The notes beneath the pieces were generated by a model. It had not been told where the DNA came from. It worked only from the letters and a program-made list of their open reading frames with translations, and ran no database searches. A DNA stretch of 64,000 nt, from the NCBI GenBank assembly GCA_964247055.1, contig OZ176060.1:1178001-1242000 (forward strand), read 5' to 3'. The stretch's first letter is position 1. Every line of letters begins with the position of its first letter. The position numbers and the translations under genes were made by a program. This DNA comes from Paragordius varius. Taxonomy: Eukaryota > Nematomorpha. Of this stretch, positions 59,162-64,000 are shown in pieces.

Positions 59162-62100
59162 GTCCTCCATAAATTCGGTCTGGATAAGCATTACGCCGGT
59201 GCCGTTGTTATAGATGGCACGGATTATTGTGTTGAAGACGATGTTAACAATGAAAACGCTCCTGGGGCTTTTAAATGCCCCTTGGATGTCGGGCTGGCTC
59301 GAACTACGCGTGGCGCCAAAATATTTGCAGCACTTAAGGGTGCGTGTGATGGTGGGCTAGATATACCCCATAGGTATTTAGTTTTAAAAGAAAGTTCTAG
59401 AAGTTTTTGAGTGAAAAAATGGTAAAAATTGAGTAAAAACTCGAAAAAATGGAAAATTTTGAGTAAAAACTCCAAAATATAGAGATTTTTGAATAAAAAC
59501 TCGAAAAAAATGGGAAAAATTAGGTAAAAACATGAAAAAATGGAAAATTTTGAGTAAAAAACTCAAAAATAAGAACAACTCGCAGTGTGCTAAGATATTT
59601 GCAGCCCTCAAGGGTGCATGTGAAGGTGGGCTAGATATACCCCACAGGTAATTAGTTTTAAAAAAGTTTTTTTAGGTTCTTGAGTGAAAAAATGGTAAAA
59701 ATTGAGTAAAAACTTGAAAAAATGGAAAATTTTGAGTAAAAACTCGATTACTTGGTGAAAATTGAGTAAAAACTCGAAAAAATGGGAAAAATTAAGTAAA
59801 AACTTGAAAAAATTGAAAATTTTGAGTAAAAAACTCAAAAATAAGAACAACTCGCAGTGTGCTAAGATATTTGCAGCCCTCAAGGGTGCATGTGATGGTA
59901 GGATAGATATACCCCACAGGTAATTAGATCTGAGATCTTTTAGAAAGTTCTAGAAGTTTAAGGTTTTTGCGTAAAAAAATGGTAAAATTTGAGTATAAAA
60001 TCAAAAAAATACAGAATTTCGAGTAAAAACTCCAAAATATAGAGATTTTTGACTAAAAACTCGAAAAAATGGAGAATTTTGAGTAAAAACTCGAAAATAT
60101 AGAGATTTTTGAGTAAAAACTTGAAAAATGTTATTTTTTTGCGTTTTATAAAAAAATGGTTAATTTTAACTTAAAAAGATACTATTTTGAGTAAAAAACA
60201 CCAATGAAGGTAAATTTATGAAAATTTTTTAGAGTAAAAACTTGAATGGGAAATAAATGAACAATAAGAATTTTAAAGTAAAAAACTCAAAAAATGGTAA
60301 AAATGATGAAATTTGTTATAAAATTTTAAATTCAGATTTCTTTCATTGTTTTAATATTAGTAAAATTGAAAAAGTTAAATTTTTGCTTACTCAGCATTTT
60401 TTTAATTAAGGTAAGACAGATAAAAAAATAATTTTTAAAATATCAACACATTTTTTGATAATTTAAAATATCAAAATACTTATTTAATATTCATTAATTT
60501 TTTTATTTAATTTTAATTTTTAGCACAAAACGCTTCCCAGGCTACGATCCTGAGACGAAAGAATATGACGCAGAAGTGCATAGAGGGCGCATTTTCGGAG
60601 CTCACGTGGCCAGTTATATGAAAATGTTACAGGAACAGGCATCAGAATCAGCTGATGGCAAAAGTCCATATGAGCGCCAATTTAGCCAATACATTAAGCA
60701 CGGGATAACAGCTGATGGGGTATTTATTAGTTTTTTAAGATTAAAGTTTTTAAAGAAAGTTTTGGAAAAGTTTTTAAAGTTCTCAAAGAATGTTCTAGAA
60801 AAGTTTATTAGGAAAAATCCTGAAAGAATTTGAAAAAGATTTTAGTTTGAAAGTAATTAGCTGATGGTTACCATGGCAACGCACAGCTGATGTGGTATTA
60901 GTTTTAGATTTTTTAGGTCTCTAAAAATTCTTACAGAAAGTTCTAGAAAAGTTTATTAAGAAAGTGTGTTTGAAAGTATAAGAGAGAGCTTTCAAAGAAC
61001 GTTTCATGAGTTCTCGTTTAAAGTAATTAGCTGACGGTTACCATGACAACGTAGGAAAATGTCCATTTGAGCGCCAATTTAGCCAATACATTAAGCACGG
61101 GATAACTGCTGATGGGGTATTAGTTTGATTTTTTAGATAAAGTTCTGAGATAAATTTTCCAAAAAGTCTTTAAGGAAATTCTATAAAAGTTTATTAGGAA
61201 AATTTTGGGTAATTTGAAAAAGTTTAAAAGTTTAGGAAAGATTTTAAAAATGTTTCAAGAGCTCACATTAAGTAATTAACTGATGGTTACCATGGCAACA
61301 CATGCATCAGTTGATTTGAACGCCAATTACGGGATAACAGCTGATGGGGTATTTCATTTATATTTATAAAAAGTTATCTAGAAAAACTCTGGAAAAGTTT
61401 CCAATAAGTTCTTTAAGGAAATTTTTAAAGTTTTAGAAAATCTGAGAAAAAGTTTTCATTTAAAAATAATCAGCTGATGGTTACCACGACAACGCCGGTA
61501 ACATTAACTTTACGCGCCCCAAAGTAGCCAAAACATTATAGGGCGATAATAGCTGATGGAGTCAGTGTTATATTTAAAAAAATTTTTACGAATGTTCTGG
61601 AAAAGCCTTCTAAAAAACTTTATTAAGAAAGTTAAAGTTTGAATTTAAGAGAGTTTTTAGGGAACGTTTCAAGATCTCGTTTAAAGTAATTAGCTGATGG
61701 TTACCATGACAACGCAGACAACAGCAGATTCGAGCGCTGATTTAGCCAATACATTAAGCACGGGATAACAGCTGATGGGGTATTTGTTTGATTTTTTTTA
61801 AGAAAGTTTTTAAAAGTTTATAAAGTTCTCAAAGAATGTTCTAGAAAAGTTTATTAGGAAAATTTTGGGTAATTTGAAAAGTTTAAGAAAGATTTTAAAA
61901 ATGTTTCAAGAGTTCCCATTATAATTAACTGATAGTTACCATGACAACGCAGGCAACAGCAGATTCGAGCGCTGATATAGCCAATACAAGCACGGGATAA
62001 CAGCTGATGGGGTATTAGTTTTTTTGGATTTAAAAGTTCTGATAAAAAGAAAGTTTATAAAAAGTTTAATAAGAATGTTCTAGAAAAGTTTATTAGGAAA

Positions 62101-63847
62101 ATTTTGGGTAATTTGAAAAAGTTTAAGAGAGTTTTTAATGAACGTTTCAAGATCTCGTTTAAAGTAATTAGCTGATGGTTACCATGACAACGCAGACAAC
62201 AGTTGATTTAAGCGCTAAGCCAATACATTAAGCACGGAATCACAGCTGATGGGGTATTTAGTTTACTTAGAATTGAAAAGTTTTAAATAAGTTAATTAAA
62301 GTTTTTAACAAAGTTTTAGAAATGTTTATTAAGAAAGTTTTAAAATTTTGATGTAGTAAAAGGTTTAGAATTAATCAGCTGATGGTTACCACGACAACGC
62401 CGGTAACATTCGATTTGAGCGCCAAAGATGCATTAAGCTGGGGTTTGAGTTGATGTTGGGTTATTTTTTAGAGTTTTAAGTTCTCTAAGAAAGTTCGAGG
62501 AAAAGTTAAGTAAAAAAGTTTTTAGTTTGAAATTAGTCAGCTGATGGTTACCATGGCAACGCAAACAACAGTAGATTTACGCGCCACATAACATTTAAAT
62601 TTAATAAATAAAATTTTTATTTCAATAATTTATTTAGATTGAAACAATGTATAAGAAATTTTATTTTATAACTTCACTTTTATATTTATAATTAAATTAT
62701 ATATTAAATATATATAGAATTTTTAAGCACTTAAATATATATTTATAATTTAATAAATTAATATTACATTTAAATAAAAAATTTAAAAATTTAATAAATA
62801 AAATTTTTATTTCAATTTTATTTCAATTTAGATTGAAACAATGTATAAGAAAGTTCATGAAGCGATCCGTGCTAATCCCGTCCATGAACCCAAACCTAAA
62901 AAGAAATATACCAAGCCTGGCAAAAAGTTTTTTAAATTATTTTTTTTTATTTAATAATATATATTTTTAATATTTAAATTAAATATAAAAATATTTTTTA
63001 ATATCAAGCAAAATGGTTTTAAAATATATCTATTTTAAAATGAATTTTTTTTTAATTAAAAATATTTTAAAAAAAGAAAATTGAAAATTTTTTTTTTTCA
63101 GGTTTAACATTTTATTTCAAATCGTTATTATATTTAATAAATATACTAAAAAGAAGTATAACAAGCCTGGGAAAACGTTAATTCTTTTTTAAATTTAAGT
63201 TTTTTATCTTAAAAAAATATATTTTTTTTTATTCAATATTGATTTAAAATATTTTTATATTTTTTAATATTTTTAAATTAGTATAATAATTATTTTAAAA
63301 TAAAAACAATTTTGGTGTTAAAAAATTTTAAACCTAATAAATTTTTTTCAATTTTTTTATATTAATAAAAATATTTAATTTTAAATATATTTATTTATTT
63401 AAATTAAATTTAAAAATCTTTTATTATTTAAATAATTTTTTTGTTAATTTTAAATAATATTTATGTTAGCCTGGAAAAAAGTTACTTTTTTTAAAATATA
63501 TATTTATTATTATTTATATTTTTAATAAGTTTGATAATTATTAATATTTTAAAAAAAATTAAACCTGAAAATGGTTTTTTTATAAACCTTTTAATTTCAA
63601 AATAAATTTAATATAAAATGTATATAATTATTTTAAAAAAATATGTTTTTTATTTAAAATGGGAAAAAGTTTTTTTTTCTAAATTTTATTTTTAAAAATA
63701 TATATATTTTAATTTTTTTTATTTTAATTTTAAAGGTATCAAAAAGTTAAGTTAACTTTGAAACAAAGGAAAGCGCGCGCAAAAGAAAAACTCGGAATTC
63801 TTAAACTCAAAGCTGGAATTGTTGAGGAATCTAAAATGGAAAATTAA
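59162..63847 (+). CDS. Duplicate RpL5 exons 4-7 (no exons 1-3 nearby)
   Basis: Exons 59162-59373, 60524-60719, 62832-62926 and 63736-63847 have exactly the same lengths and splice phases (212, 196, 95, 112) as RpL5 exons 4-7 and remain fully open to the TAA. Protein differences are slight (QEQASES for QEQESES, SPYERQ for SPFERQ). No copy of exon 2 or the true exon 3 lies between 54864 and 59162. It could serve as alternative 3' exons of RpL5 by long-range splicing, or be a recent silent duplicate. The array may continue beyond the window. Confidence 0.9.
59585..59921 (+). repeat. Two downstream echoes of RpL5 exon 4 (block 2)
   Basis: Copies of the exon's 3' edge with donor end at 59647 and 59921, in GAGTAAAAACTCGAAAAAAT-type spacer. 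Block 1 has four. Minus-strand open frames at 59224-59883 are shadows of this repeat. Confidence 0.95.
60720..62600 (+). repeat. Downstream echoes of RpL5 exon 5 with E-box/X-box composite (block 2)
   Basis: Exon-end copies (GCCAATACATTAAGCACGGG, then ATAACAGCTGATGGGG) lie near 61075, 61330 (partial), 61740, 61985 and 62215. They alternate with AGCTGATG joined to GTTACCATGRCAAC at 60867-60880, near 61035, 61284, 61698, 61935 and 62176, and at 62547-62560. The order differs from block 1, showing rearrangement after duplication. Confidence 0.88.
62638..62657 (+). repeat. Upstream echo of RpL5 exon 6 (block 2)
   Basis: A copy of ATTGAAACAATGTATAAGAA with its TTTAG acceptor, the counterpart of 53353. 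Confidence 0.88.
63145..63485 (+). repeat. Two downstream echoes of duplicate exon 6 (block 2)
   Basis: At 63145-63178 a longer copy (ACTAAAAAGAAGTATAACAA, then GCCTGGGAAAA) and near 63465-63482 a short one (TTAGCCTGGAAAAAAGTT). The first is longer than its block-1 counterpart. Confidence 0.78.
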
Positions 63848-63979
63848 TAAATAATTTTTTGGAAATTAAATAAATTTAATTAAATTTATTTCATTAATAA
63901 ATTAATAAATATTTATATATTGATAATTAATTGGAAATATATCAGATTAGCTGTTTTTTAAAAAAAAAATTATAAAAAA

Positions 63980-64000
63980 TCTTAAATCAAAGCTGGAATT
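63980..64000 (+). repeat. Downstream echo of duplicate exon 7, cut by window end
   Basis: CTTAAATCAAAGCTGGAATT at the window edge matches the exon-7 echoes of block 1, preceded by TTAGCTGTTTTTT. This shows that block 2 continues past the window. Confidence 0.85.

Overview
The window is very AT-rich metazoan DNA with long, nearly pure A/T introns and short GC-richer exons. It is probably from an arthropod, but the sequence does not settle the lineage. Two host genes lie on the + strand. Positions 523-24198 hold the 3' part of a fibrillar (clade A/B/C-type) procollagen: 24 exons, 160 uninterrupted Gly-X-Y triplets and a fibrillar C-propeptide (COLFI) ending at a TAA. Positions 34032-54864 hold ribosomal protein L5 (uL18): seven exons including an ATG-only first exon, 314 codons. 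Exons 4-7 of RpL5 are then repeated intact at 59162-63847 without exons 1-3, and the promoter/exon-1 block is itself present twice (34.0 and 39.3 kb).

Between the genes (24.2-34.0 kb) there is no convincing coding sequence. The stretch holds a five-unit ~125-bp repeat, a ~180-bp tandem satellite (25.5-28.8 kb), several kinds of short terminal-inverted-repeat (MITE-like) elements, and a ~5.2-kb tandem duplication that carries the RpL5 upstream region. The satellite unit shares its body with the terminal inverted repeat of one MITE family, so it looks like a satellite that grew from transposon ends.

The most striking property is a structural rule seen in both unrelated genes. Many introns hold serial copies ('echoes') of the edge of a neighbouring exon, including the splice site. 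Copies of an exon's 5' edge lie upstream of it and copies of its 3' edge lie downstream, so exactly one full exon is left per series. The same polarity appears at gene scale: the RpL5 promoter plus exon 1 is repeated upstream and its 3' half is repeated downstream. A second property is saturation with the palindrome CAGCTG (usually TCAGCTGAT or ACAGCTGTT). It occurs in introns, echoes, satellites and about 21 times within the collagen coding exons, while base composition alone predicts about one in the whole window. In RpL5 intron 5 the word is tied to a repeated perfect RFX X-box (GTTACCATGGCAAC).

Limits: exon boundaries come from splice consensus, reading phase and remembered family alignments. 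No search or alignment program was run. Upstream collagen exons lie outside the window, and the second RpL5 block runs off its right end.
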